Notes: generated from the sequence alone by a model not told the origin. Counted from the stretch's first letter, positions 45,103 through 54,236 are shown. The stretch: DNA of 64,000 nucleotides from Thalassotalea_F euphylliae (GCF_042682785.1 NZ_JBHUIB010000001.1:372001-436000), one strand, 5' to 3'. Numbers and translations are program-made.

Positions 45103-46578
45103 CTAACCAAAATAACCTTGGATAAACCAACTATCATCAGGTTGTCGATAAAGCCAGCACCAGCGGCCGTCTTCGGTACGTCCAACAAAATAGTCTCGTA
45201 CCACACTGCGTTGCCACCAGTTTGTTTCTATACGTTCAGGCCCATATACAACATCTATGGGTTGATTCACTTTTAACGGTTGTGACAATAAGTAACTTGG
45301 ACGGATTAACGGGGTACTCGCTACAACATCAGTACTTTTACCAAGCTTCTCATCATTGGCTGCTTCTATACATTGCGCTTGTTCAGGTATATGGCTATCT
45401 CTACAGCGTAATTGCCACACATTTTGCTCTCCAACTTTAGCTTGTAAAAGGCTGACTAATGCTGCTTGTCCAATACCGTTTTGACCTTGCTCAAACAGAT
45501 CTTGGGTAGCTTGATGCTTATCAACAGGCGCTGAACATGACAGAGTGATGCGGACCACAGGCTGTTTGAGCTGAATATTTTCTAGCTTAAGTTCAATAAG
45601 CTGCAGCCACTGTTGAGCACTATCACAAGGTTCTGCACTGTGTACGACCAAACGAATTCCTTCATGCTCGCGATAAGGAAAACACAGAAATAATTGCTGG
45701 CAAGCTAAATTTCGTTGCCGCAAAAAACATTCAAGCTTATTTAACATGCGTTTGAGTGGGTGGCTCAACACGGCAACTTGGCTAATTTCATATAACAATT
45801 CTAGTGAATCATTAAAATCTGGACTCGGTTCGTAAAAGTGCAGTGGTAGCGTATATCGACCTGTTAGCTGCCCAAGCTGCAGTAGAAAATCACTATCAAA
45901 GCGCTTTGACAGCTCTCCTGTATCAATAGTGATGAGTTGCTCAATAGTTTTAATACCTAGACGTTGTAAGGCCGATTGATACTTCGCTTGCTGAAAAACT
46001 TCTGTCACCGGTAACTGGTATAAAACCTGTGTTATGGCATGCGCACTCTCTGAGAGTAAGCTAACGCGATAACGTGCTATTGCTTTGGCTGCTTGCGGCG
46101 TTTCTGCTGTTGCATAAAAGTAATTCACTTGCGTTGTCGTTAGGCTTTGCTCAAGTTTTTGCCAACATTCTGGCAAACTTTTATACAGTGACAGCATATT
46201 CCCTATGCGAATATATATGCCGTCTGGCTCATCAAAGGCAATATCAGAAACCCATTGATAGAGGTTATGTCCTATTGATGTAAGCTGCTTACGCTCAATG
46301 TTTCGATCATAGGGAAGCACTTGTAGGTCATGGCACATAGCACAGGCGGTTGCCAGCCCCATACCTGCTTCAATACCCTGCTGCTTGGCTTGTTGATTTA
46401 ACTGGACAACCTTGTTGTGTTTCGCATCGACAACAATAATTGCCTTTTCCCTGCCCCCAGTTATAGGCTCACTACTTAACTTATTACTTAACTCACCATT
46501 TATCTCACCGCTTAGGTCAGTGCTGACAAACAGGTTATCCAGTTGAAGTTGAGGGAAGTATAGGTATAGCCACAACAT
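45103..46578 (-). CDS. imuB: ImuB, catalytically dead Y-family polymerase-like protein
   Basis: ImuB is the hub of the mutasome: it resembles Y-family polymerases but lacks the catalytic acidic residues and bridges ImuA, DnaE2 and the beta clamp. The start MLWLYLYFPQLQLDNL has Tyr/Phe where active Pol IV has Asp. The second acidic pair is also absent from the SDIAFDEPDGIYIR region as far as can be read. A QLxLF clamp motif is not obvious by eye; QLFLCF near residue 295 is the closest. Length is 491 residues. Its start overlaps the imuA stop by one base. Confidence 0.92.
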   Translation of the reverse strand: MLWLYLYFPQLQLDNLFVSTDLSGEINGELSNKLSSEPITGGREKAIIVVDAKHNKVVQLNQQAKQQGIEAGMGLATACAMCHDLQVLPYDRNIERKQLTSIGHNLYQWVSDIAFDEPDGIYIRIGNMLSLYKSLPECWQKLEQSLTTTQVNYFYATAETPQAAKAIARYRVSLLSESAHAITQVLYQLPVTEVFQQAKYQSALQRLGIKTIEQLITIDTGELSKRFDSDFLLQLGQLTGRYTLPLHFYEPSPDFNDSLELLYEISQVAVLSHPLKRMLNKLECFLRQRNLACQQLFLCFPYREHEGIRLVVHSAEPCDSAQQWLQLIELKLENIQLKQPVVRITLSCSAPVDKHQATQDLFEQGQNGIGQAALVSLLQAKVGEQNVWQLRCRDSHIPEQAQCIEAANDEKLGKSTDVVASTPLIRPSYLLSQPLKVNQPIDVVYGPERIETNWWQRSVVRDYFVGRTEDGRWCWLYRQPDDSWFIQGYFG

Positions 46579-47270
46579 TAGCTAACTCTTTGGTTGGCGT
46601 TAGCACGTTGATAACCTGAAAGTGACACAACATTATTAGCGGTAGGTAAACAAACAAAATCAGGCCATAATCTCGCCATATTGACGCTAAACGGTTGACT
46701 AGGCTTTCCTGCTTTACAGCGATTAACGGTAACGTTCAAACCTGCTTTATCGGCTTCAAAGCTTAAGCTAAGGGAAACAGGTAAGTTATAGCTTGCTCGG
46801 CTCTGTCGATAAATAAATAAACTTGCTTGCCCTTGCTCTGCTGCTAAGTTTAAACGCCTAACTTGGAACACTTCAAACTCTTGGTGCCATAGCATCACAC
46901 TTGCACAGCTACCGCTTTTCAAACACTGCTCAGCACACCAAAGCGCATCATTAGGTGTTGGTGTAAGCAGCAAAATATTATCGGTATCAATCTGGTGATG
47001 ATGAAGAAATTCACTACCGATCATGGCGGGTGGCGCAATGAAGACAATAACCCCCTTATCTTGTCTTTGTTGTAGATAGGGTAAGATCGCACGCAGCTCG
47101 CCAATGCCGTTTGCGGTGCGAATCTCAATCACGCCAGTTTCAGGAAGCCCACCAATAATTTTGTCATCAAGTTCTTGGTAACCTGAACGACAAACATGCT
47201 GTTTTTGCTGCTGTATTGCGCCTTGCCACAACCACTGGCGATTGTGCAAGGTATCAAGTAATGACTGCAT
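46578..47270 (-). CDS. imuA: ImuA, RecA-like mutasome protein
   Basis: A 230-residue protein of the ImuA/SulA-like group with a RecA-type fold. The segment IGGLPETGVIEIRTANGIGE is the usual family signature, where the P-loop is degenerate. ImuA is needed with ImuB and DnaE2 for damage-induced mutagenesis. It is the first gene of the operon; a LexA box and promoter lie 28 bases upstream of its ATG. Confidence 0.9.
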   Translation of the reverse strand: MQSLLDTLHNRQWLWQGAIQQQKQHVCRSGYQELDDKIIGGLPETGVIEIRTANGIGELRAILPYLQQRQDKGVIVFIAPPAMIGSEFLHHHQIDTDNILLLTPTPNDALWCAEQCLKSGSCASVMLWHQEFEVFQVRRLNLAAEQGQASLFIYRQSRASYNLPVSLSLSFEADKAGLNVTVNRCKAGKPSQPFSVNMARLWPDFVCLPTANNVVSLSGYQRANANQRVS

Positions 47271-47297
47271 AGCAACACCTATTTATACCACATGAAA

Positions 47298-47317
47298 TAC
47301 TGTACATATTTACAGTA
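47298..47317 (-). promoter_or_regulatory. LexA (SOS) box of the imu operon
   Basis: TACTGTACATATTTACAGTA (plus-strand reading) contains CTGT-N8-ACAG and matches the LexA consensus almost base for base. It overlaps the -10 element of the imuA promoter, which is the classic geometry for repression. Confidence 0.92.
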
Positions 47318-47342
47318 TAATTTGACAAAATAGATTATTCAA
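47314..47342 (-). promoter_or_regulatory. Promoter of imuA-imuB-dnaE2
   Basis: On the minus strand TTGAAT (47337-47342) is followed after 17 bp by TATACT (47314-47319). The -10 is partly inside the LexA box. Confidence 0.75.
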
Positions 47343-47346
47343 ATAC

Positions 47347-47375
47347 AAAAAAGCCCTACCAAGGTAGAGCTTTTT
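47347..47375 (-). terminator. Terminator after zapE
   Basis: Arms 47348-47360 and 47363-47375 pair over 13 bp with one wobble, around a two-base loop that will open slightly. T-runs follow on the minus strand. It isolates zapE from the imu promoter directly downstream. Confidence 0.85.
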
Positions 47376-47403
47376 GAAGTGTTTGATCAGTAACTAAAAG
47401 TTT

Positions 47404-48519
47404 TTAAGGCAGGTGCTCACTTGCTAAATAGTCACGTGATTGCATTTCCTGCAAACGGCTTAAGCAGCGTTTAAATTCAAACTCTAAACCACCATGGCTA
47501 TATAAGCTTTCCATAGCAACTTCTGCTGAAATAATCAGTTTAACTTTGCGTTCATAGAATTCATCAACCAGTGCAATAAAGCGGCGCGCAGCGTCATCAC
47601 AATCAAGACTCATTTGTTTCACATTCGCCAATAACACCGTGTGATACACCCGGCTTAACTCCATGTAATCGCCCTGGCTACGCGCACTTTCACAAAGTTC
47701 ACTGTATTCAAAATGAACGACGCCATCAGCTTCTTGAATGGTGGTCAATGGACGATGGTTAATTTCGATAACTTTTGCTGAAGTGCCTGATTCTACAGCT
47801 AGCTGACCAAAGTAACGGTTTAAGTTTTCAGTCGCTTGCTGATCAAGGGGGTGATGGAATATTTCTGCTTGCTCAAGCGTTCGCAAACGATAATCAACAC
47901 CGCTATCAACATTCACGACTTCACAGTTTTCGTTAATCAACTTAATAGCAGGCAAAAAACGAGCACGTTGCAAGCCGTTGCGATAAAGATCATCTGGAAT
48001 AATATTAGATGTCGCCACTAAAGTGACGTTATGTGAGAACAGTTCTTCAAATAGCGTACCTAAAATCATGGCATCAGTAATGTCTGAAACGAAGAACTCA
48101 TCGAAGCAAATAATGCAGGTTTCATCAGCAAACCGCTTAGCAATAATTTTTAGCGGATCAGACTGCCCCGCTAGCGTTTTCATTTCTTCATGTACGCGAT
48201 GCATAAAACGGTGAAAGTGGACGCGCATTTTATTTTTAAAAGGCAAGCAATCGTAAAAGGTATCAACCAAGTATGTTTTACCTCGACCAACACCGCCCCA
48301 AAAATACAAGCCCCTTACTAGCTTAGGCTCTTGTTTGGCAACAACACGCTTCCAACGATTAAGTACTTTCTTAAAGCCTGTGACCGGCAACGGCTTAGCC
48401 TGTAAGTCGTCATACAAACGCTGTAAATGCTTCACAGCGTTTTCTTGCGCTGCATCATATTGGAAATCATCACGCGTTAGGTCTTGCTGGTATTTCTCAA
48501 GTGGTGAAAGTTTAATCAT
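47404..48519 (-). CDS. zapE: Cell division protein ZapE (AFG1-like ATPase)
   Basis: ZapE is an ATPase linked to the Z-ring, needed during anaerobic growth and high temperature in E. coli. Walker A GGVGRGKT is at 75-82, Walker B lies in CIICFDEFFVSDITDAM, and LVATSNIIPDDLYRNGLQR is a typical AFG1 segment. The protein has 371 residues. It is divergent from zapG, as in other gammaproteobacteria. Confidence 0.95.
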   Translation of the reverse strand: MIKLSPLEKYQQDLTRDDFQYDAAQENAVKHLQRLYDDLQAKPLPVTGFKKVLNRWKRVVAKQEPKLVRGLYFWGGVGRGKTYLVDTFYDCLPFKNKMRVHFHRFMHRVHEEMKTLAGQSDPLKIIAKRFADETCIICFDEFFVSDITDAMILGTLFEELFSHNVTLVATSNIIPDDLYRNGLQRARFLPAIKLINENCEVVNVDSGVDYRLRTLEQAEIFHHPLDQQATENLNRYFGQLAVESGTSAKVIEINHRPLTTIQEADGVVHFEYSELCESARSQGDYMELSRVYHTVLLANVKQMSLDCDDAARRFIALVDEFYERKVKLIISAEVAMESLYSHGGLEFEFKRCLSRLQEMQSRDYLASEHLP

Positions 48520-48671
48520 TTGAGGTATCTATCCGCTGCTTGCGCTTGAAAATAACAAAATCGCAAACATATTCGCTATATAAGAAAAGTAAGAAGCGCT
48601 ATAGTTAGCTTATATTTATAACGCAATATTCTCACAATTTTTTGCATCGAATACAACGAGGAACCTTGGAT

Positions 48672-49124
48672 ATGACGGCAGTAATGAGCATTATTCTACT
48701 TTTAGTTGGCGGCGCTATTGGCTTTGTCGCTGGCCGATTCTTCTCTGCATCAGCCAAAGAAAATAAAGAACTAAGCGAACAAGTTAATCAAACTGAAAGT
48801 GCACTTGAACAGTATAAGAAAGATGTTGCTGAGCATTTAGAGTCCTCAGCAACACTGCTTGAGCAAATGAACAGCACTTGCCAAACAGCGATGAAACAAA
48901 TGGAAGAAAGCACCAAGCTACTACAAAGCGCCACACCGAAAGAAGGTGATGTTATGCCTTTCTTCTCACAAGAAACGCAAGAACAACTTGCGCAAACAGT
49001 TAATCTTCGTCATGAGAAAAAGAAAGTGATTGAAGAGTCTGTTACCGAGGCACCTTTGGACTATTCAGGTAACCCTAGCGGCTTATTTGATGATAAGAAA
49101 CAAAGTGTTACAAATGCCGAATAG
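48672..49124 (+). CDS. zapG: ZapG (YhcB) envelope and division protein
   Basis: ZapG/YhcB (DUF1043) is an inner-membrane protein that links cell wall elongation, division and lipid synthesis. One membrane helix (about residues 5-24, ending GGAIGFVAGRFF) is followed by a long coiled coil (about 30-80) and a disordered tail with FDDKKQ. The ATG at 48672 is chosen over the longer frame from 48642, since GAGGAACC precedes it and the N-terminus then begins directly with the helix. Length is 150 residues. Confidence 0.92.
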   Translation: MTAVMSIILLLVGGAIGFVAGRFFSASAKENKELSEQVNQTESALEQYKKDVAEHLESSATLLEQMNSTCQTAMKQMEESTKLLQSATPKEGDVMPFFSQETQEQLAQTVNLRHEKKKVIEESVTEAPLDYSGNPSGLFDDKKQSVTNAE

Positions 49125-49133
49125 GCCAAAAGT

Positions 49134-49160
49134 GAACTATTAATTATCTACCTAGTCTCT
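49134..49160 (+). promoter_or_regulatory. Possible sigma-E-type promoter of the Do protease gene
   Basis: GAACTA (49134-49139), 15 bp, then GTCTCT (49155-49160) resembles the sigma-E consensus GAACTT-N15/16-GTCTAA, 46 bases before the start codon. The match is partial (about five of six and four of six). Confidence 0.35.
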
Positions 49161-49205
49161 TATTGAGTGACAAATACTTAATTCGTTTCAGGAGTAATTT
49201 TAAGT

Positions 49206-50558
49206 ATGAAGAAATTATCTTTAGCTATTAGTGCTGCACTTATTTCGGGTTCAATCGCATTAACCACTGCGCCAGCACATGCGAATTTACCAATGGCAGT
49301 TGAAGGCCAAACTTTACCGAGCCTAGCACCAATGCTAGAACGCACAACTCCAGCAGTAGTGAGTATTTCCGTAAAAGGTACACATGAAATTCAACAACGT
49401 GTCCCTGATGCTTTTAGATTCTTCTTCGGTAACCCAAGAAATGGTCAACCACAAGAACGTCCATTTCAAGGATTAGGCTCTGGTGTCATTATCGACGCTG
49501 ATGAAGGCTACATCGTCACCAATAACCATGTGGTTGAAGAGGCTGACGAAATTATGGTGACCTTGAAAGATGGTCGCCAAGTAGAAGCTAAGAAAATTGG
49601 CGCCGACCCAGGTAGTGATATAGCGCTGCTTCAAATTGATGAAGACAATCTCACTGAAATTAAAGTAGCCGATTCAGATGTACTGCGTGTTGGTGACTTT
49701 ACCGTTGCTATTGGCAGCCCATTTGGCTTAGGTCAAACCGTCACATCAGGTATTGTGAGCGCGCTTGGTCGCAGTGGCTTAAATGTTGAAAGCTTTGAAG
49801 ATTTCATTCAGACCGATGCAGCCATCAACAGTGGTAACTCAGGTGGTGCACTTGTTAATTTACGTGGCGAATTAATCGGCATCAATACCGCGATTATCGG
49901 GCCTAACGGTGGTAACGTAGGTATCGGCTTTGCTATCCCAAGCAACATGATGAAAAACTTGGTAAGCCAAATTATTGAGTTTGGTGAAGTGCGTCGCGGC
50001 GTGTTGGGTGTTGCAGGTCGAAGTGTTAACGGCGAAATTGCAAAAGCCATGGAGTTAGAAACCACACAAGGTGGCTTTATCGAGCAAGTAACGCCAGATT
50101 CAGCAGCTGCTGAAGCCGGCTTGAAAGCCGGTGATGTGATTACCAAGGTTAATGGTAAAACCGTACGCACATTTAGTGAGTTACGCGGTAAGATTGGCTC
50201 AATTGGTGCTGGTAAGAAAGTGAAACTAACGGTTGTACGTGATGGCAAGGAAAAGAAATTCACGGTTAAGTTAAAGCAGGCTGAAGCAACAAATGTTGAA
50301 GCAGCAAGTTTGCATCCAATGCTAGATGGCGCCGAACTTGATAACAGTACTGACGGCAAAGGTATTAATATCACGGATGTTGAACGTGGTAGTGCTGCAG
50401 AAGCCGTAGGCTTAAAAGCTGGTGACATTGTGACGGGGGTAAACCGCACACGCATCAATACCATTGGCGAATTACGTAGCTACTTGAAGGACCACAAAGG
50501 TGTATTAGCACTTAATGTACTTCGTGGTAACCGTACGATGTACTTGATGATTCGTTAA
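49206..50558 (+). CDS. degQ: Periplasmic Do-family serine protease (DegQ/DegP-like)
   Basis: A HtrA/Do-type protease-chaperone that degrades or refolds damaged envelope proteins. A signal peptide (1-26, ending APAHA) leads to the trypsin-like domain with the triad H108 (TNNHVV), D138 (GSDIALL) and S212 (NSGNSGGAL). Two PDZ domains follow (about 255-345 and 360-445). Length (450) and gene position next to zapG and zapE favour DegQ; function between DegQ and DegP cannot be settled. No degS follows, unlike E. coli. A terminator ends it. Confidence 0.92.
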   Translation: MKKLSLAISAALISGSIALTTAPAHANLPMAVEGQTLPSLAPMLERTTPAVVSISVKGTHEIQQRVPDAFRFFFGNPRNGQPQERPFQGLGSGVIIDADEGYIVTNNHVVEEADEIMVTLKDGRQVEAKKIGADPGSDIALLQIDEDNLTEIKVADSDVLRVGDFTVAIGSPFGLGQTVTSGIVSALGRSGLNVESFEDFIQTDAAINSGNSGGALVNLRGELIGINTAIIGPNGGNVGIGFAIPSNMMKNLVSQIIEFGEVRRGVLGVAGRSVNGEIAKAMELETTQGGFIEQVTPDSAAAEAGLKAGDVITKVNGKTVRTFSELRGKIGSIGAGKKVKLTVVRDGKEKKFTVKLKQAEATNVEAASLHPMLDGAELDNSTDGKGINITDVERGSAAEAVGLKAGDIVTGVNRTRINTIGELRSYLKDHKGVLALNVLRGNRTMYLMIR

Positions 50559-50582
50559 TTTTTCAACAATAACCATTCAAAT

Positions 50583-50613
50583 AAAAAAGCTCGATCAACA
50601 TCGAGCTTTTTTT
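50583..50613 (+). terminator. Terminator after the Do protease gene
   Basis: AAAAAAGCTCGAT and ATCGAGCTTTTTT pair perfectly around CAAC, 24 bases after the stop. With A-runs and T-runs on both sides it may also stop the convergent darP transcript. Confidence 0.9.
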
Positions 50614-50696
50614 ATGGTTTAGCCACAACAATACATTCCAGAGCTCACACTTGCTACCTCGAACGTTTAAGTGTGGCTACCTTTTATTGTGCTTAC

Positions 50697-51212
50697 TTAA
50701 CTATTGTGCTCTTTAATGTAAGCTAATAAATCACGATAACCTTTCGCTGGTTTTTCACTTTTCTTTTCTTTGGCTGCTTGACGTACTAATTGTCGTAACT
50801 TTTGGCGTTCCATACTGTCACATTCTGCAAGTAAGGCTTCAATAGCGTCAGCGCCTTCATCGATAAGCTTTTCACGCAAAAGTTCAAACTTCTCTTGCTG
50901 CATAGTTTGCTGTTGATGTTTATTCGCCATTGCATCAAGCGACTTTTGAATCTCTTCAGTACCCGTTTCTAATAAAATTTTAGCGATAAACCGACAGTGA
51001 CGTCTTAAAGGTTCTGGTTTATTGATGATTTTATCAGCTAATACCATCGCATCTTGCAGTTCTTCGTTGAGCGGTAACTTTTTCCGTTTCACTTTAGGTA
51101 AACGTATCATATTTAAAGCAAACTCCTGAAGCTCATGCATTTCACGCTTAACATCAGTTTTACTTTTATAATCTTCATCGAATTCATCGATATCGTGGTC
51201 TAAGTGGTGCAT
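50697..51212 (-). CDS. darP: Ribosome biogenesis factor DarP (YjgA)
   Basis: DarP (DUF615) binds late 50S precursors and assists the peptidyl transferase centre. The 171-residue protein is highly charged and helical, with SKTDVKREMHELQEFALNMI near the N-terminus, HCRFIAKILLETGTEEIQ in the middle, and LRQLVRQAAKEKKSEKPAKG near the end. It is divergent from pmbA, the typical yjgA-pmbA pair. Confidence 0.93.
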   Translation of the reverse strand: MHHLDHDIDEFDEDYKSKTDVKREMHELQEFALNMIRLPKVKRKKLPLNEELQDAMVLADKIINKPEPLRRHCRFIAKILLETGTEEIQKSLDAMANKHQQQTMQQEKFELLREKLIDEGADAIEALLAECDSMERQKLRQLVRQAAKEKKSEKPAKGYRDLLAYIKEHNS

Positions 51213-51317
51213 AATATTCGTAAGTCAGAATAGAGTTACCCGCCATTATACTACAAACGCAACTCGGGCAACACACAACCCTAGCGCCAATGCAAAGGCG
51301 CCCATACGGATTTACTC

Positions 51318-52661
51318 ATGAAAGAAGTCGATAGCATTGAAAGCCAAATTGCACACGTTAAAAATCGCGTAGAAAACGCATTGTCTCTAGCGAAACAACT
51401 GGGTGCTGATGGCGCAGAAGTCGCCATGAGTCGTCAACAAGGCTTAAGCGTCAATACCCGCATGGGCGATGTTGAAAATGTTGAGTTCACTAATGATGGT
51501 GCGCTTGGCATCACAGTGTACAAAGAAGGCCGCAAAGGCAGTGCTTCTACAGCCGATTTATCAGAAGATGCACTAAACAATGCCGTTAAAGCCGCGGTAG
51601 ATATCGCTCGTTATACGTCAGTCGATGAGTGTTCAGGTCTAGCAGACAAAGATCGATTGGCCATGACACCTGAAGACTTAGACTTATACCATCCAAAAGT
51701 CTTATCTACTGATGAAGCTATCGATATCGCCAAACAGTGTGAAATGGCAGCGCTCGATGCAGATCCTCGTATCACCAACTCAGATGGCGCAACACTGGCT
51801 TGTTTCGAAGGTTTTAAAGTCTACGGAAATAGTCACGGGCAACTTGTCGGTTATCCGAGTACTCGCCATAGCCTTAGCTGTGTTTCTATTGCTAGCGATG
51901 GCGATGATATGCAACGTGACTACGCTTATTCGGTAAATCGCGACTTTAACTTGCTGGATGCACCTGTAGAGATCGGCAAAAATGCAGCGAAAGAGGTTAT
52001 CTCTCGCTTACATGCTCAAAAGCTTTCAACGCAAAAAGTACCAGTGATGTTTCGAGCAGATATTGCAAACACCATCTTTGGGCATTTCATTGCTGCCATC
52101 AGTGGTGGAAACTTATACCGAAAATCATCATTTTTGTTAGATGCACTAGGGCAGCCAGTATTCCCTGAACATATAACAATTAGTGAGCGTCCTCACCTTA
52201 AGAAGGCACTCGCTAGTAGTGCATTTGATAGCGAAGGGGTAGAGACCGTTGATCGCGAAATTATCAAGCAGGGTCAACTTGAGACTTACCTATTAACAAG
52301 CTACTCAGCACGCAAGCTTGGCCTTCAAACAACGGGACATGCAGGTGGCATTCATAACTGGCAAGTCACTGCCAATGGAGGCGACTTTGACGCTATGCTT
52401 AAGCAGCTTGGTACTGGCTTATTAGTGACTGAGCTTATGGGGCAAGGTGTTAATGTAGTTACCGGCGATTATTCCCGTGGTGCAGCTGGCTTTTGGGTTG
52501 AGAATGGCCAAATTGCCTTCCCTGTTTCTGAAATTACCATTGCAGGTAAACTACAAGACATGTTTAAAAACATTGTTTCAATTGGCAATGATACTGATAT
52601 GCGAGGAAGTATCCGTACAGGCTCGCTACTCATTGAAGAGATGCAAATAGCAGGTAATTAG
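51318..52661 (+). CDS. pmbA: Metalloprotease PmbA (TldE)
   Basis: PmbA/TldE with TldD forms a heterodimeric protease that matures or degrades unstructured peptides such as microcin B17 and CcdA. The family sequence is clear: DGAEVAMSRQQGLSVNTRMG near the N-terminus, QKVPVMFRADIANTIFGHFI in the centre, and TGDYSRGAAGFWVENG near the end. TldE lacks the zinc HExxH motif held by TldD, and none is visible here. Length is 447 residues. tldD is not in the window. Confidence 0.95.
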   Translation: MKEVDSIESQIAHVKNRVENALSLAKQLGADGAEVAMSRQQGLSVNTRMGDVENVEFTNDGALGITVYKEGRKGSASTADLSEDALNNAVKAAVDIARYTSVDECSGLADKDRLAMTPEDLDLYHPKVLSTDEAIDIAKQCEMAALDADPRITNSDGATLACFEGFKVYGNSHGQLVGYPSTRHSLSCVSIASDGDDMQRDYAYSVNRDFNLLDAPVEIGKNAAKEVISRLHAQKLSTQKVPVMFRADIANTIFGHFIAAISGGNLYRKSSFLLDALGQPVFPEHITISERPHLKKALASSAFDSEGVETVDREIIKQGQLETYLLTSYSARKLGLQTTGHAGGIHNWQVTANGGDFDAMLKQLGTGLLVTELMGQGVNVVTGDYSRGAAGFWVENGQIAFPVSEITIAGKLQDMFKNIVSIGNDTDMRGSIRTGSLLIEEMQIAGN

Positions 52662-52670
52662 CCTGCTATT
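52646..52670 (+). terminator. Hairpin across the pmbA stop codon (possible terminator)
   Basis: AATAGCAGG and CCTGCTATT form a perfect 9-bp stem with a seven-base loop that includes the stop codon. No T-run follows, so factor-independent termination is uncertain. Confidence 0.4.
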
Positions 52671-52691
52671 ATTCATAAAGTTCTTGAATTC

Positions 52692-54050
52692 TTAGGTCAG
52701 CAATAACATTGCTGTACCTAAGAATGCAAAGATACCCACAACGTCAGTGATCGTCGTTAAAATCACACTCCCTGCAAGCGCAGGATCTATATTCATACGT
52801 TTCAGTACAAGCGGTATGGTAACGCCTGCCACACCTGCAGCTGTTAAGTTCATTAGCATAGCAAAGGCTATTACCCCGCCAAGCATAATATCTTGCTTCC
52901 AAACGGCAACAACCGTGGCGATTAATACAGCCCAAATAATGCCGTTTAAGAATCCAACTGCGAGTTCTTTGTAGAGCAGTGATCGCGCATTACTGTCACC
53001 GACATGGCCTAGCGCGATACCACGAATAACAAGTGTTAGCGTTTGGTTACCTGCTACCCCACCCATACTCGGTACTAGCGTGTTTAGCACAGCGAGAATA
53101 GCTAACTGGCTAAATAGATCTTCAAACATACTAGTAACAGCTACAGCAAGTAATGCAGTTACAAGGTTAACACCCAGCCAAACAGAACGCTGCTGAGTAC
53201 TTTTAAGAACGGGAGCAAACGTGTCGGCTTCGTCGTCAAGACCCGCCATACTCATCATCGAGTGTTCAGCATCTTCACGAATAATATCAATGACATCATC
53301 AATAGTAATACGCCCAAGCAGTCGGCCGTCTTCATCAACAACAGGGGCTGAAATCCAATCATAACGCTCAAACAATGCCGCTACATCCGTTTCTGGCATT
53401 TCAGGTGGTACAGCCTCAATATCAGCATCAATAAGCGTGGAGATAATGGTTTCAGCTTGAGCCGTCACAATTGATGCCAGTGAAATAGCGCCAATAAAGC
53501 GATCATCTCTATCAACAACATAAAAGCTGTCGGTTGCTACAGGTAGTTCACCCTTTAAGCGCAAATAACGCAGCACGACATCAACCGTAACATCTGGGCG
53601 GATAGTAATGGTATCGATGTTCATGATACCACCTGCCGTGTCTTCTTCGAACGAAAGCGCTTTCTCTACGCGTGCACGGTCTTGGGAGTCCATGCTGTTA
53701 ACAACTTCCTGATACACGCTATCAGGCAACGTACGAAGAACCTCAGCAACATCGTCGACATCCATTCCTTCTGCCACTTCTGCAACCTTTTCAGGTCGCA
53801 TACTTTTCAGGATGCCCTTACGTACTTCTTCATTGAGTTCTTCAAGTACTTCACCTTGATGATCAGGATCAATCAGTTTCCAAACAACAGGGCGACTTTT
53901 GGGTGTAGACGACTCTAAAATTAGTGCGATGTCATAAGCAGGAAGGCTTTGCAGTAGTTTACGAACATAAACAAACATGCCGCTATCAAGAGCTTCATTA
54001 ACCTCTTGCAGACGTTGTTGATTAAATTCTTGTTCTGTTATTTCCGGCAT
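52692..54050 (-). CDS. mgtE: Magnesium transporter MgtE
   Basis: MgtE is an inner-membrane Mg2+ channel-like transporter gated by cytoplasmic magnesium. The order is an MgtE_N superhelical domain (about 20-130), a tandem CBS pair (about 135-260, with VVDRDDRFIGAISL and VVDEDGRLLGRITIDDVID), and five membrane helices with the LVPSMGGVAGNQTLTLVIRG pore motif. The 452-residue length is normal. It is the last gene on this strand next to the npr-rapZ block but is separated from it by 186 bases. Confidence 0.95.
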   Translation of the reverse strand: MPEITEQEFNQQRLQEVNEALDSGMFVYVRKLLQSLPAYDIALILESSTPKSRPVVWKLIDPDHQGEVLEELNEEVRKGILKSMRPEKVAEVAEGMDVDDVAEVLRTLPDSVYQEVVNSMDSQDRARVEKALSFEEDTAGGIMNIDTITIRPDVTVDVVLRYLRLKGELPVATDSFYVVDRDDRFIGAISLASIVTAQAETIISTLIDADIEAVPPEMPETDVAALFERYDWISAPVVDEDGRLLGRITIDDVIDIIREDAEHSMMSMAGLDDEADTFAPVLKSTQQRSVWLGVNLVTALLAVAVTSMFEDLFSQLAILAVLNTLVPSMGGVAGNQTLTLVIRGIALGHVGDSNARSLLYKELAVGFLNGIIWAVLIATVVAVWKQDIMLGGVIAFAMLMNLTAAGVAGVTIPLVLKRMNIDPALAGSVILTTITDVVGIFAFLGTAMLLLT

Positions 54051-54116
54051 AAATCACCCTGCGCCGTAACAAACTACTGCCAATATTGACGGTATTCGAA
54101 ATAAATGGAAAAGCAT

Positions 54117-54128
54117 ACTGACGTCAGT
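54117..54128. promoter_or_regulatory. Perfect 12-bp palindrome upstream of mgtE
   Basis: ACTGACGTCAGT lies 67 bases before the mgtE start. It may be an operator; no regulator can be assigned. Confidence 0.35.
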
Positions 54129-54236
54129 GTAATTACAAATTATGAAGAAAATGCGTCAGCAGTTAATAGGCAAGTGTATATTATCTAACGATTATTTTCA
54201 GCTGTTAATTTGGGCTGTTTAGGAAAAATCAGGGTT

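Noticed and set aside
49808..50464. 218-codon open frame on the minus strand, opposite the Do protease gene
   Set aside because: It is antisense to a clear gene, has low-complexity Ser/Pro/Thr composition typical of a shadow frame, and no family features or ribosome binding site.
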